Origin: Euwallacea fornicatus | Taxonomy: Eukaryota > Arthropoda > Insecta > Coleoptera > Curculionidae | Assembly: GCF_040115645.1 (NCBI RefSeq) | Contig: NC_089546.1 | Span: 5,615,001-5,679,000 of the forward strand | Direction of reading: 5' to 3' | Length of the DNA stretch: 64,000 bases | In this document: positions 1 to 12,185 of the stretch, piece by piece | Layout of the letters: every line of letters begins with the position of its first letter | How positions within the stretch are numbered: the stretch's first letter is position 1 | Position numbers and translations under genes: made by a program | Notes under the pieces: model-generated | What the model was told of the DNA's origin: nothing | What the model saw: only the letters and a program-made list of their open reading frames with translations | The model's database searches: none

Positions 1-722
1 GTTAAATTTGTTGTGGGGCAGTTTATACAGCATATGTGTGTTTTTGATTCTTAATGCCTCACAAATTTAACTTAAAACTGGAATTATAAATTCATATAGC
101 ACATTGTCAATGTAAAGATTTCAATTCAAATTAAGCAGTGCCATCATGATGTGTGCGCTTACTAAATCAGTCGAACAATTTGACTAAAAATCAATTCAGT
201 TTTTGTATAATTGGTTACATTTAGTTTTCTGTAAATTTACATAACTTTACAGTGAATTTTGAAATTATTATGATCAAAATATTACATCTCATTCTTTTCA
301 AAAATTATTAAACTTGAAATTTTTTTCTCTTATTAATATGAAAATTTTTAATTGAATAAACTTTTGTATCTGTACATATACTAACAGCACTATAAATATT
401 CGATATTTGTGTAGTATAAAATATTAAATAAAAAAACTGCTTTTAACTATTAAATTTCCTTACATTAAGTAAATTATATGTTATGTGAATCAATAATTTT
501 AGTTTAAATGTATTTTGGATTTGCAGCAGACACAATTGAATGGTGGAATCATAATAACCATTTGGTAGTGTTTTAATGCTGCAGACATTAAGGTGATTTC
601 TTACCATTACTATGTTTTGTTCATAAGATAGTAGACTATTAAAAATCGCTACATTTGAAGAAAAAGTTTAAATTTCTGTTATTGTAGTTCTTCTGTGAAT
701 TATATAGTCAAATATATTTTAG
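1..722. other. non-coding stretch upstream of the RpL24 last exon
   Basis: No ORF or exon was recognised here. It ends in a pyrimidine-rich acceptor with AG at 721-722, so the right part is the last intron of the RpL24 gene on the + strand. The earlier exons of that gene must lie to the left or outside the window. The sequence is AT-rich with no obvious repeat. Confidence 0.5.
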
Positions 723-861
723 GGCTGCAAAAGAAGCCAAAAAATCAACTAAACCAACTGCTGCAAAGAAGCCCGCAGCTGGAAAGGCAAAACCAGCCCC
801 TAAACAAAAAGTCGCGAAGGTTATTCAGAAGGCCGCTCCAAGGGTTGGAGGAAAGAGATAA
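723..861 (+). CDS. RpL24: ribosomal protein L24 (eL24), C-terminal exon only
   Basis: Final coding exon of the large-subunit cytosolic ribosomal protein eL24, which contributes to the 60S subunit. After the acceptor AG at 721-722 the frame (phase 2) reads RAAKEAKKS, then a lysine-, alanine- and proline-rich tail, and ends APRVGGKR-stop with TAA at 859-861. That Ala/Lys-rich tail and the terminal APRVGGKR are the hallmark of animal eL24. Only about 46 residues of a protein that is usually around 155 are in the window; the rest lies upstream. A canonical AATAAA follows 45 bases after the stop. No frame damage is seen, so this looks like the functional locus rather than a processed copy, because the exon is preceded by an intact splice acceptor. 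Confidence 0.93.
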
Positions 862-906
862 GCGCGACTAATTGTATTAATGTTTAAAATATAACCAATT
901 TATTAA

Positions 907-912
907 AATAAA
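907..912 (+). promoter_or_regulatory. RpL24 polyadenylation signal
   Basis: AATAAA lies 45 bases after the RpL24 stop. A 10 bp inverted repeat, AGAAGGTACA at about 939 and TGTACCTTCT at about 980, follows it and may sit near the 3' end of the transcript. Confidence 0.7.
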
Positions 913-1404
913 ATGGCTATATTTTATATAACTTAAAAAGAAGGTACAGTTGGTTATATTAAATAAATATCACTAATTGTACCTTCTGAAATCAAGTTTT
1001 ATATTTCAAATAAGGACGTTCAGCACAATTAAATAATTGTCAAACCAAATTTTCTTCTTTTTAATAAGCCTGTTCCAAATCCAACTAGGTCCAATTGATG
1101 CTAAGTGGGGCACATGACTTTTAGATCTAACAAGCCTCACAAAGAATTATTTTAGTTGGGGGTAGGGTATAGTCACTGACCTAAGTGTCAACATTGCTCA
1201 ATTTTAGAGCAGTGTCAAACATTTCAAGCATTTGTTCATAGTACTGTCTGTCTCTAGCTTTACAATTTTATTTAATGAAGTTTATATAGTATGCAACTGA
1301 CTTGTAAACGTCTACAAGGAGTACTATCTTGTTAGAGCAGGTCACTAGTAACATCAAGTATGATTAAACACAAAATTTCACTGTTTTAGGTATATTGTGA
1401 AAGA

Positions 1405-1545
1405 TATTGGCAACACTGCCAATTTAGACACATGATTTCATTATGCTTGAAACTACGTATCTTTATTCTAATTTAACAGATCTCGTATTTCTTAAAATAA
1501 CCGAGATTCTAATGTAGGGGCTTGTAAAACAGGTAATGTGTAGAC
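1405..1545. repeat. diverged dispersed repeat, copy A
   Basis: By eye this stretch aligns with 4763-4895 in direct orientation. Shared blocks are TTGGCAA, TCTAATTTAAC, TCTTAAAATAA and TAGGG in the same order with similar spacing. No coding content or terminal repeat is visible. The family is unknown and the match is degenerate. Confidence 0.35.
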
Positions 1546-1958
1546 TGTTTGAGGAAAGTTTAGACTATTGCTAAATTGTCTCAACTATACAGTACAAGTG
1601 ATCTTTTCTTGCCTAAGAAAAAAATATTGATATCAAATGTGTGTAATTTTATTCAAAATTATTAATACAGCTCTGGCCTATCCTAAATTCAAATGTATCG
1701 GTTTTTGAACAGGGAACAGATAGAGCTTTTCTATGTGTAGACATGGAAATAAGTATATTAGGCATTTTGACATATATTTCGTAACTATGTGTAGGCCTGA
1801 AGGTCCTTACTGAAATGAGTAATTAATTAATAATAAAAACACTGTCTTTAATTCGTTACTATTTGTAGTTATAATTCTTCCATATAACGTAAAAATTATA
1901 TTTATAAGTCACAGTCCCACAACATTATTTGCACCAATAACTGGAACACAATAACTGC

Positions 1959-3579
1959 CTATGGTTCTTCTTCATGATCTGAATCATTGTCATAAATATG
2001 GTATGGATATAGCTGAAACCTGCCAATCTTCTTGCCGTCAATAAACATGTAGGATTTACAGCATTTTTCACAAAAAAATGTGCGTCTCATTGGCAATCTA
2101 TCACTCCCTACCACCAACCACGAAGCGTGATTAATATGGCAGATGTAACAGTGGAAAAATGTAATGCGCTTAATCGAGTTGACTTGCGGATATCTGGAAT
2201 AACAGATAACTGAGAAAAAATTGTTTAATGTGGGTTGTGAACTTACAATTTAGATACTCGAAGATCTGATGATTGGAGGAGTTTGGCATCTGAGAAACTG
2301 ATGAGATGCTCGCAGTTGCCTTGATGTATATAGACATAACCATATCCTAGACGAAATTTTAAAGATCCTATCTGAACCTATCACAAAACAAAATCCTATT
2401 TTCTGTTATATTTTTATGCCAAAATGGAGTTCTCACCCCTTCCATTGATTTGTTCTTAAGCCCATTAATACCCTTTTCAACTGCCCATTTTCTAACCACT
2501 TCTGAATAATCTATGGCATTGGGATGTGACATATCATTGTAAAACACATTCTCAATGAAAATACATCTTGAGGGGTAGATTTCCTAAAAAAAAGATGCCT
2601 AAACACCTACCTTCAAACTAGATTACGTTTCAAAGTATATAATTCAATTGCAATAATAAATACCTTTGGATTTTCCCCCACGCCGACGACGTCTTCAACA
2701 CTTTCAACCTCTCTGGTCACAAACACATCTGACACACACTTAATTCTATTAGCCAATTCAACTAAAGTTGTTGTATTTAACACTTCTATATCATATTGAG
2801 CCCTAACTCTTTGATTCGTCCAACGTACATGTAATAAAGTGTTAATAGGTCTATAGACAGTTACAGAACAAGTAAAGGCAGATCCCGGTTCAATATCTGG
2901 TTCAAAACCACTTTCCTGAAAGACGAAAAAACTATACCCAAATTATCTATAGGGTAGGTCAACTTATGTTTGGATAATGAGGGGTTTTAATTTCAATTTC
3001 ACAAATTTCTTCATTAGGATGTTAGGTATGTAATATCTACTTTGGATACCCCCCATTCCCAAGAAAATTAAAAATGCTCTGTGAAACATTTTTCTGTTTC
3101 TAAACCTGCCTTGTTATTATATGCTTTTCCGCTGCGCGCAGGTATGAACGGTATTATATTACCAAGCATATAGTCTTGAAAGTACTGCAATGATTCTACT
3201 GTCTCAAGGCTTTGAGCCGCAGCAGTAACTGGGTGAGCCTCTTTAACAGAAAGGACTTTTGGAATTTCTGTTAGAGGTAAACTCAAGTTTTCATCAGGAA
3301 CTGTAAGTTTGTTCACTCTAAAATTGGTTGATATAAGGATTGCTAAGCTGTCTTCACTTAGTTTATACCAGCTTACGTGCATAAGTTTTCCAAGGATTTA
3401 ATATCATCTACATTAAGTTGAAGATCAAACTCTTGATTCATGATTATAGATCTTTGAGCGAAAGTGTCATCTGAGGAATTGAGGCAAAGTTGAATGGATG
3501 ACTGATATTCCTCGAAATAAGTGGCGAAATCTAGGGGTTCAGACGCCCCAGTGTGTTCAGGACAGTGAATTTTCTCCAT
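1959..3579 (-). CDS. SNAPC3: snRNA-activating protein complex subunit 3 (SNAPC3 / Pbp49-like)
   Basis: Subunit of the nuclear SNAP complex that binds the proximal sequence element of snRNA promoters. Exons on the minus strand: 3377-3579, 3110-3317, 2664-2915, 2437-2583, 2247-2371 and 1959-2193. They sum to 1170 nt, i.e. 389 residues plus a stop, close to the family size of about 370-410. Conserved blocks are IFIENVFYND and LGYGYVYIHQGNCEHLISF, then a zinc-knuckle-like C-terminus (CYICH followed about 22 residues later by FFCEKCC) and FQLYPYHIYD before an acidic end. The ATG at 3577-3579 starts the only long frame into exon 1. Intron 1 is 59 nt. The donor of exon 2 is the weak point: the obvious GTAATA site at 3157-3162 leaves the wrong phase, while AAG|GCAGGT at 3109/3110 restores the frame, implying a GC-AG intron. 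The family call is firm; the exon 2/3 junction is tentative. Confidence 0.88.
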
Positions 3580-3722
3580 CTTGGTTAATACACCATTGGT
3601 TTAACTTATTTTGAGATACTTTAGAAAGAACTAAAACAAACTTTTTTGTTAAATTGCTATTAAACATTATTTTTACAGACATTTATTACAGGGTTTAACA
3701 TAAGTAGGGGTTTTTCTTTTAA

Positions 3723-4400
3723 CACGACACAGACTTCAAAAAACTAAACAATATTTTTATATAACATTTTTTCGAAATCTAAAAAAAACGAAATATACAC
3801 AGACGAGTTTTAACACATTTTTGTATAAAATCTAAATCCGTTCCTGCATAAAAGAGTAATTCAACGTAAAGGAAATAGAATGTCCCACAAAAAATTATCA
3901 GCTATTGCAAAAAGCAAAAAACGTTTCATGTTTACTGTTTTTATGCAATTTACCCACGCCGGTTAAAAATCAGTCGTGAAGTTTAGCTCCAGGTGTTATT
4001 TTGATAAACAATCACTATTGATACTATTAAATTGGCAAAGGCCCATAATTACTCGAATCACGAATTGATGGACATGTTGATATACGGGGAGTGTCACAAG
4101 AATGTCGTCGCAGTATCGCGGTTGTATACTGAGCACTTTCTGGGAAGACATCATCCTGCAGCCCGTAGATTTGTTTATCTTGTTGGAAGAACTCATGAAA
4201 CCGGAAACCTAATATAATATAGATAATTTTTTGTGGAACATTTTATTTCCTTTACGTTGAATTACTCTTTTATACAGGAATAGATTTAGATTTTATACAA
4301 AAATATATTAAAACTCATCTGCGCATATTTCGTTTTTTTTTAAGATTTCGAAAAAATGTTATATAAAAATATTGCTTAGTTTTTCGAGGTCCATGTCATG
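3723..4400. mobile_element. short TIR transposon (~678 bp) carrying only a DUF4817-type HTH ORF
   Basis: Bases ~3723-3900 are the inverted complement of ~4225-4400 over about 160-175 bp with scattered mismatches and small indels. The arms share the block AGAGTAATTCAACGTAAAGG at their inner ends and AAAAACTAA near their outer ends. The unique centre of about 320 bp holds a 61-codon ORF at 4032-4217. There is no DDE catalytic domain, so the element cannot move itself. No clean target duplication is visible. It lies upstream of COPB2 and downstream of nothing transcribed toward it. Confidence 0.75.
4032..4217 (+). CDS. DUF4817-like helix-turn-helix ORF inside a TIR element
   Basis: An uninterrupted 61-codon frame. 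It reads SNHELMDMLIYGECHKN, then RLYTEHFLGRHHPAARRF, then RTHETGNL. This matches the pattern of the DUF4817 HTH domain found at the N-terminus of insect mariner-like transposases (E-x-x-D-M-x-x-x-Y-G-E, RLY-x-E-x-F, R-x-HP, ETG). The usual downstream second HTH and DDE domains are absent, and the second TIR starts almost immediately after the stop. It may be the 5' remnant of a transposase in an internally deleted copy. Whether it is transcribed cannot be seen. Confidence 0.55.
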   Translation: MAKAHNYSNHELMDMLIYGECHKNVVAVSRLYTEHFLGRHHPAARRFVYLVGRTHETGNLI

Positions 4401-5766
4401 GTATACATATAGTATAAAATATAAAAAACCAAAATCTCGTCTTTTCATTTTTTTGCTTGTAAATCTTTCACATTCATACCGAAAAACCAAATTTGTATAA
4501 TGTTTTGACCGATCTGAAAACACTTATATACTATGGCATGTTTCATATGAGTAAAATTAGAAAAATAAGGTCATCTAAATATGCAATAATTGAACGTAGG
4601 AGCCATAAAATATATACTTAAGCTGCCACTTCACATCCTAGAAACTTGGTGCAATGAGGGAAAACTAAAAATTCCATCAAAAGCTATTTAAGGATGTTTT
4701 TGAAGAATTCTTTTTATAGTGCGCCATTTCTGATTTATAAGGAAATACGAAAAAATAATATTGAAGAGATTGTTGGCAATCCTGCAGATTCAAAAATGTC
4801 TTTTAATTAAGCTTTAAATCACAAATGTTTGCTCTAATTTAACCCACTGCATATCTCTTAAAATAATCAACATTCCAATGATAGGGAACGTAAAATATGC
4901 ATATACTTGAATTCATTTCATTTCCTTAAACGTTTTTAACTTATTGATGAAGCATTCTGAATATTTGCAAGTTCTGTTATCTGTTAAACTTTCTTACTGA
5001 AAAGCTTTTAGTATCCTGTATAAGTGGATGTCAAATCAAATATATCCCTTTATAATGGAAAGGACTACATTAAACATAAACTCTAAAACGTAAAGAAAAC
5101 TATTTAAACCTTTATTAAAATTATAAATTCCGTTGTATATTGCAAATTAATATAATACTTATTATAATTTTTGTTATTTTATTTAAGTACCTATTTGTAC
5201 TTACCCACTAAAACTCTGATAGTGAATGTGTACTAGGAAGTTCCAGTTTCGTATTTTTTTTAAGTTTAATTTAGTTATTAATAATTTAAAATTATATTGT
5301 TATTGTCAAGAACTTTATGTTTTCAAACCTCACTTATTTCTTAAATTAAATAGGTGTTTTAAATTAAAAATTTGGCCACTGTTCTAAATGCTCCATTTCT
5401 ATGACGTCAACAACATATTATCATTATATCTGCACGTATCGTATAAAATAAGAACTTTTACATTTCGTTTAGTAACTTATCTTGCATATATATTTCGCAA
5501 GTCAATATTTTCTTATTAAAAATTCAGCAATGAATCCAAATGAGGCTAAATGCAAAAGGGTGAATAGAGTAAGGTAGGTTATCGAAATTCCGTTTACTAG
5601 CGGTATTCTTAAAAAATAAGGTTAGAAAAGTTGAGAAATTCAAATGTCACTTTGACATATGTTCTGCTGATGTGTTTATAAATTCGTGTACAAGCTTTTA
5701 CAGAAAAGAAAAGGCATTTAAAAAGTGGTATATTGACTATAACTAAGGCCCATTCACGAACCAAAA
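4401..5766. other. COPB2 upstream region
   Basis: AT-rich sequence between the TIR element and the COPB2 start. It contains the repeat copy at 4763-4895. The COPB2 promoter and 5' UTR must lie in the right part. A micro-ORF beginning ATG at 5530 is followed by a GTAGGT donor-like site near 5573; it is too short to interpret. Confidence 0.5.
4763..4895. repeat. diverged dispersed repeat, copy B
   Basis: Direct-orientation partner of 1405-1545, with colinear shared blocks but many differences. Confidence 0.35.
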
Positions 5767-8700
5767 ATGGTAAGTTTTTTCCTTCAATCATAATCAACAA
5801 GATCCTTATTCCTATTACTATTGTAGCCTCTCAGATTAGATATAAAGCGCAAGCTAACCGCTCGGTCCGATAGAGTAAAATGTGTAGATTTGCACCCCAC
5901 AGAGCCCTGGATGCTTTGCTCATTATACAGTGGAATAGTAAATGTTTTCAACCTCGAAAACCAGCAGTTGCTTAAAACTTTCGAGGTCTGTGATCTTCCT
6001 GTTAGAGCTGCTAAATTTGTGCCAAGAAAAAATTGGATTATAACTGGTTCTGATGACATGCAATTGAGAGTGTTCAATTATAATACGTTAGAGAGGGTGC
6101 ACAAATTTGAGGCTCACTCAGATTATTTGAGATGCATCGTTATACATCCTACTCAACCCTTTGTTTTAACCAGCAGTGGTAAGCAAAAGATACTGTTTAG
6201 TATGTATTCATTTATAAAATTAATGAAAAATAAAGTATTTCATTATTTTAAGTATATTAAACTTGCCAAAAATTATTTATAATTTTCATTTCATTTATTA
6301 GAAGATATCATTTAAATAAACTCCTAGTATTCAGTCAACTACAAATGTTATGAGTTGCAAGTGAAACCATTACCAAAGAATTACTTAAGTTTTTTTTAAT
6401 GCTTAGATGATATGTTCATTAAATTATGGAACTGGGATAAAGCCTGGACCTGCCAACAAGTGTTTGAGGGACACTCTCACTACATAATGCAAATTGCAAT
6501 TAACCCCAAGGACAATAATACATTTGCCAGTGCGTCTTTAGATAGAACATTGAAAGTATGGCAATTAGGTAATATATATTAACTCCAAAATGCATTGTTA
6601 CTGAACCTGGAAAATGTAGGTTCTCCAACTGCCAATTTTACATTGGAAGGTCATGAAAAAGGTGTCAACTGTGTTGATTATTACCATGGTGGTGATAAGC
6701 CATATCTGATTTCTGGGGCTGATGATAGACTTGTAAAAATATGGGATTACCAGAATAAAACTTGTGTGCAAACATTGGAAGGACATGGGGATAACGTTAC
6801 AGCTGTGTGTTTCCATCCAGAATTACCAGTTGTCTTAACAGGTCAGTTAAAAAAAGTGTATAATGTCATAATTATGTCATGTGATCTTGACTCTTAATGT
6901 TCATATTTCTAATACTGTATTTAAATTAATAATGGATTTTACAGCTTAACTATTTACATGAAGTTTATTTATAATTCAAAATATATCATTTTTGATCTAT
7001 TTTACATTTTTATTCATATAGGAAGTGAAGATGGAACTGTTAGAGTTTGGCACGCAAATACTCATCGTCTGGAGAGCAGTCTCAACTATGGATTTGAGAG
7101 AGTATGGGCCATAAATTGTCTTAAAGGTTCAAATAATGTGGCAATAGGATATGATGAAGGTAATACCTATTAATGTGGTTGTTATTTCAATTGTGATCTA
7201 ACTTAAGTTTCAAAATATGTCCAGGTAAAAGTACATCTAATATTTTCTTGTTTAGATTTATATTTTAACACGTAAAACGTACTTTAACAAATATAATTTT
7301 TTGGTTTTTTCCATTGAACAAAAACTTGGGTTTTTAGGAAGTATTATGGTAAAAGTGGGTAGAGAAGAGCCTGCAGTCAGTATGGACGTTAACGGAGGGA
7401 AAATCATATGGGCTCGTCACTGCGAGCTTCAACAGGCCAATCTTAAGGCTCTATCTGAAGGTAAATTAGTTCCTTAAGTTGAAACAAAATTACATTTCTT
7501 TGAGGGCAAGCACTTGGAGATAATTTTCTGTTATAGGTACAGAAGTTAGAGATGGAGAAAGACTCCCTGTAGCAGTTAAAGATATGGGCGCCTGCGAAAT
7601 ATATCCCCAATCTATCCAACACAACCCAAATGGAAGGTTTGTAGTTGTGTGTGGGGATGGAGAGTATATCATTTACACTGCGATGGCTCTGAGGAATAAG
7701 GCCTTTGGAAGTGCACAGGAATTTGTTTGGGCTCAGGATTCCAGTGAATATGCAATAAGAGAATCAGGTATTATTTCTTTCTGCTTCTGCTCTTGCTCTT
7801 TTGGGTTATATGATTTTCGAATTTTATTTCATTTCATCTTCACTTCATCTTATTTCATTTTTTTTGGAACAAAATACATTATTTGGTGTATATTTTTTTA
7901 GCCTCCACAATAAGAATATTCAAAAACTTCAAAGAAAAGAAACAGTTCAAGCCCGAATCATCGACCGACGGGATTTTCGGTGGTTATCTCTTAGGCGTAA
8001 AATCGGTAGCCGGGCTCAGCTTCTATGATTGGGATTCATTGGAGTTGGTAAGAAGAATCGAAATTCAACCCAAGGCTGTTTACTGGGCAGACAGGTAAGA
8101 AAAATTCTAGTTTTTAAATAGTTTATTTAGTCTAATTACCTTTTTAAAAGTTTTGACGTATATTTCTTATATCTTTTTTCTTTTATTCCTAAAATATTTG
8201 AGTTTTATATTGCTTAACTGTTTTTCCCTTAGTGGCAGTTTAGTATGTCTAGCTACTGAAGACAGCTACTATATTCTTTCTTTTGATGCTGATCAAGTTC
8301 AGAAAGCACGAGAAAATAACGAAGTTGCCGAGGATGGTGTGGAGTCCGCCTTTGATGTTTTAGGAGAGGTGAGAATTAATCTTTTTTTCATAAATATTGT
8401 GAATAAAAAAGCTCTCTACAATGATAATGATAAGCCAGGTGATTAGAAAAACTTTTATTGTTCTCAATTTGCTAAGTACATCATTTGTGGCTTATTTAAC
8501 AGATTGTTGAAAATTTGTTGCTGCAACATAGTCCTAGTTTTGGGATTTAATTTCTTAGGCTATGAAGGTTAGTTTGTTTCATCTATTGCAAATGATGGCC
8601 AAATGTGAAACAATAATTATGCTGAACTTCTTATCAAAATTGTTTAAACTTGGTTTTGAATTTAATTTTTAATAAATGTGCAAGTTCATTATTTAGTTGT

Positions 8701-11700
8701 GAAATTAAGATTTTCCATGAAGTTATTATGGAAAACAAATCAATAACATTTTTATTGAACATTATAACTTAGATAAGCGAAAGCGTCCGAACGGGATTGT
8801 GGGTGGGTGACTGTTTCATCTACACGAATGCGGTTAATCGAATAAACTACTTTGTGGGTGGTGAACTGGTGACCATTGCTCACTTGGACCGACCGCTCTA
8901 TGTCTTGGGCTACGTTCCTAAAGATGACCGCCTATACCTGGCAGATAAAGAATTGGGGGTAGTCAGTTATTTGCTGTTGCTCTCGGTAAGCATAAATCAC
9001 AGAACTTTTTCCCTTGTAAATGTAGATAAAATCTATTGCTATTCATGTGCATTTATCCAAACTGAACAAAAAAAAATCGTTTGTCATTAAATCATTAGGT
9101 TCTTGAATACCAAACTGCTGTTATGCGCAAAGACTTTGCGACTGCTGATCGTGTGTTGCCGTCTATTCCCAAAGAGCACCGAACTAGAGTAGCGCATTTT
9201 CTGGAGAAGCAGGGTTTCAAACAGCAAGCGCTGGCCGTTTCCAGCGATCCAGAACACAAATTCGAGCTAGCCATAGCTTTGGAGGACTTGAACACTGCTA
9301 GAGCTTTGGCGATCGAAGCGAACAACCCACAGAAGTGGAGTCAGTTGGGAGAGTTGGCCGCCAGCACGAATAATCTGCAGTTAGGTGAGGAATAGTTTAT
9401 ATTTTATTAAGCGGATTTACAAACGTTTCTTTTTATTTATTATACAGACACTTTGTGTCTATAACATATAAAGGAAACATTAAGAAATCTGTTTTGGCTA
9501 TAATCAATTGTTTATTCTCAGTTGCATTACTTTATCACAAGGTGAATGACAAAATGTCAAACGTGAGTGTTTTGAAAATGATAAAGAATCCCATAAATAC
9601 CCCAGAAAATTATTTAAAATATGCGACAGAATCTCTTTAAAATCTGTGACGTGGAATCTAACCAAATACTCTGAAATTCTCTAAAACATTTACATATGTC
9701 ATTGAATTCAAAAAAGTTCATTTCAACCAACAGCAAATAATCCCTGAACTTGGAATGCAACTTGGTTTTCATAGAGAATTTTCAATGCATAAGCCATATT
9801 AAACGGTCAATTTCAAGAATAAAATGCCAAGTATTGTGTTACTTCTGTAGAATCTTTGATTCGTAGACATTGATGGAAGTTTGATAGTATTTTAAAAATT
9901 ATGTCTTATATTTTTTTTATAGCCAAGGAGTGTATGCAAAAAGCCCAAAACTATGGAGATTTGCTCCTGTTAGCCACTAGTTCTGGAGACCAAAATTTAG
10001 TACAATATTTAGCGGAAACCACGCAACGCGAGGAAAAATTCAACTTGTCATTCTTGTCTTATTTGTTAGTGGGCGATTTGCAGAAATGTTTAAACATCTT
10101 GATTGAAAACGATCGTTTGCCCGAAGCAGCCTTTTTTGCCAGGTAAATGAATTTTGAAATTTTTGTTTTGCTTTATTAAACTGTTTAATATACTTTTTAT
10201 TAGTAAACAGAGTAAAAAACGACAAAGGAATGGGTTGCTCTAACAGTTTATCGGACATGAGGGTTTTAGTCTATTATATTTTATATCCAATAAGACCAAA
10301 TTTTGCATAAAAATAGAATTTTCCCACTTAATAAAAATATTTTGAAATAATATGTATTTCGTATATTTAGGTCGTATTTACCAGACAAAATCTCAGAAGT
10401 TGTGGACTTGTGGAAAGAAAAATTGGCACAAACCAATGAAAAAGCAGCACAAAGTTTGGCGGATCCGAAACAGTATGAAAACTTATTTCCAGGTAAGAAT
10501 TACTCATTAGTAAAAGTTTAAAATTATTAAGTGTCAGTCTCCGAGAGTATCTAGTTAACCTTCCGAGGGTGTGACCGAAACTGAAATTTTGCTTATATTA
10601 CAATTAAAAGGTAAATAATATTAATACATTTCCTATTACACACAAATTTTAAATATTACATCTTTGTCAATTTGTCCTCTCTAGTCAACGTGTTATAAAA
10701 TGTCACTACCTACATTTGTTCGGTAAATAACTGGTGCCTTTTTTTTGTCATAAATAAAGTTTTGTTTAAGACGCACCTTCCACGGTTAGGAATATCCCTA
10801 CTTATTTTACTTTCTTACGATCCCTGGTAATTTAAGTCAAAGCGATTATTGATCGTTCAGGTCTGGCTGAGGCTGTAGCAGCTCAAAAGGTATTTGAAAA
10901 GCGAAACACATTAATCCCAGCAGCTCGAGCTACTACCGTGACTCCAAATCATGAAAGGAATATTATAGCAGAATGTCAGAGTTCTGATTTGGGCCTATCT
11001 GCATCCAGCAGTACATTTAAAACTTCTATTGTTCCCAGTGAACTTCAAACTCAGAGTAGGTAGGTAATATATTTGTGGTTCTATGAATTAAGTTTTAATG
11101 TACCTGATTAGAGTGAAGTTAATGTTTAAGAACATTAATATCCATAGCAAATACAATAAAAAAAAAGAGTAGATTGAATATAATTAGCGAAGATACCACG
11201 TACATGGAACCATTCAAAATAGACAGAATATTAAGCATCCAATCCAATTTTGCGTTAATTAGCTCACGCACAGTTAGACCTCATTATTTCTAAAGTTTTT
11301 GATAGTTTCCAGCCAAAATTTTTTTCGAAAATTTACTCAAAATGACACCATGACACATTTTAATAAAAGAAATGAACAAAGAAAACTGTCACGATAGAAT
11401 TTTGGTATTTATTCTTCGTAACTATGCCTTACCTCCCTTATTTAAATGAGAAAGGAAAAATGGACGACAATTCTAACACTATAACACTTCATAATTGAAG
11501 GAGCAATTTTAAATTCAGGCTTGTTGGAATATGTGCGGGACATTTGAATAGGTACCTTGATGGTGGGTCTCCATAGGTGTGACTCGCGGGGTAGAATTGC
11601 GTTGGTTGAAAACGCAATTTGATTGCTATGGCGTTGTCCAAGAACAAATTTATTAATGATGCGCACTTTAGCGGGAGACGAATCCCCGCTAATGTCAACA

Positions 11701-12034
11701 GATCGTCTATAATTTGGCACAGGAGAAATAAGTGACTGCGGGTTAATGGATTAAAGTGCTGGTAACTTTACCATGAGAATATCATGCACAGAAAAATTTT
11801 CTTGTTGGTAGAGTTGTCAGGACTTTGGCTGTTTTAACGAGGTTTTTAATATAGACCTTCAGATCTTTTGAGCGATGACGACGATATCGACGACGAAGAT
11901 TTGGATTTAGATGGAGTGAATTTGGACGATAATATCGATACCACGGTAAATTTTTTGAGTCTAATACTGTCAACATTATATTATTTCTATATTTTCAGGA
12001 CATCAATCTTGATGATGATCTTCTTAGCGATTGA
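5767..12034 (+). CDS. COPB2: coatomer subunit beta-prime (beta'-COP)
   Basis: Component of the COPI vesicle coat that acts in Golgi-to-ER and intra-Golgi transport and binds dilysine cargo signals. Sixteen exons: 5767-5769, 5827-6178, 6407-6568, 6620-6841, 7022-7159, 7338-7460, 7537-7767, 7902-8094, 8233-8368, 8773-8985, 9099-9384, 9923-10142, 10371-10492, 10861-11059, 11855-11945 and 11999-12034. Total 2727 nt, 908 residues, against about 906 in human. Exon 1 is the ATG alone (ATG|GTAAGT); exon 2 then gives PLRLDIKRKLTARSDRVK, the near-invariant family start. Residues 1-300 form WD40 repeats (FNYNTLERVHKFEAHSDY, SGADDRLVKIWDYQNKT). The WD-associated region follows (NPNGRFVVVCGDGEYIIY, EKQGFKQQAL), and the acidic C-terminus ends DTTDINLDDDLLSD. 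All splice phases agree. Introns range from about 51 to 795 nt and carry no recognisable transposon. No frame damage is seen. Confidence 0.97.
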
Positions 12035-12179
12035 TATGCTTCGCAGAAAATGTCAGTTCAGTATAATATTCGTGGTATTTATGTTCATTCCTACTTAAGA
12101 ATAATGATTGTTTAATCTTATATTTCGTTATATAGCTTTGAGTTTCAATCGTGTCTTTTATAGTGAAGAAAAATATGTA

Positions 12180-12185
12180 AATAAA
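12180..12185 (+). promoter_or_regulatory. probable COPB2 polyadenylation signal
   Basis: AATAAA occurs about 145 bases after the COPB2 stop and is followed by a T-rich stretch, consistent with the 3' end of that transcript. Confidence 0.55.

Larger units (their letters stand above)
862..1958. other. intergenic region between RpL24 and SNAPC3
   Basis: Convergent 3' ends: RpL24 reads in from the left and SNAPC3 from the right. Apart from the RpL24 polyadenylation signal and a diverged repeat copy at 1405-1545, no coding signal or element was recognised. Confidence 0.5.
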
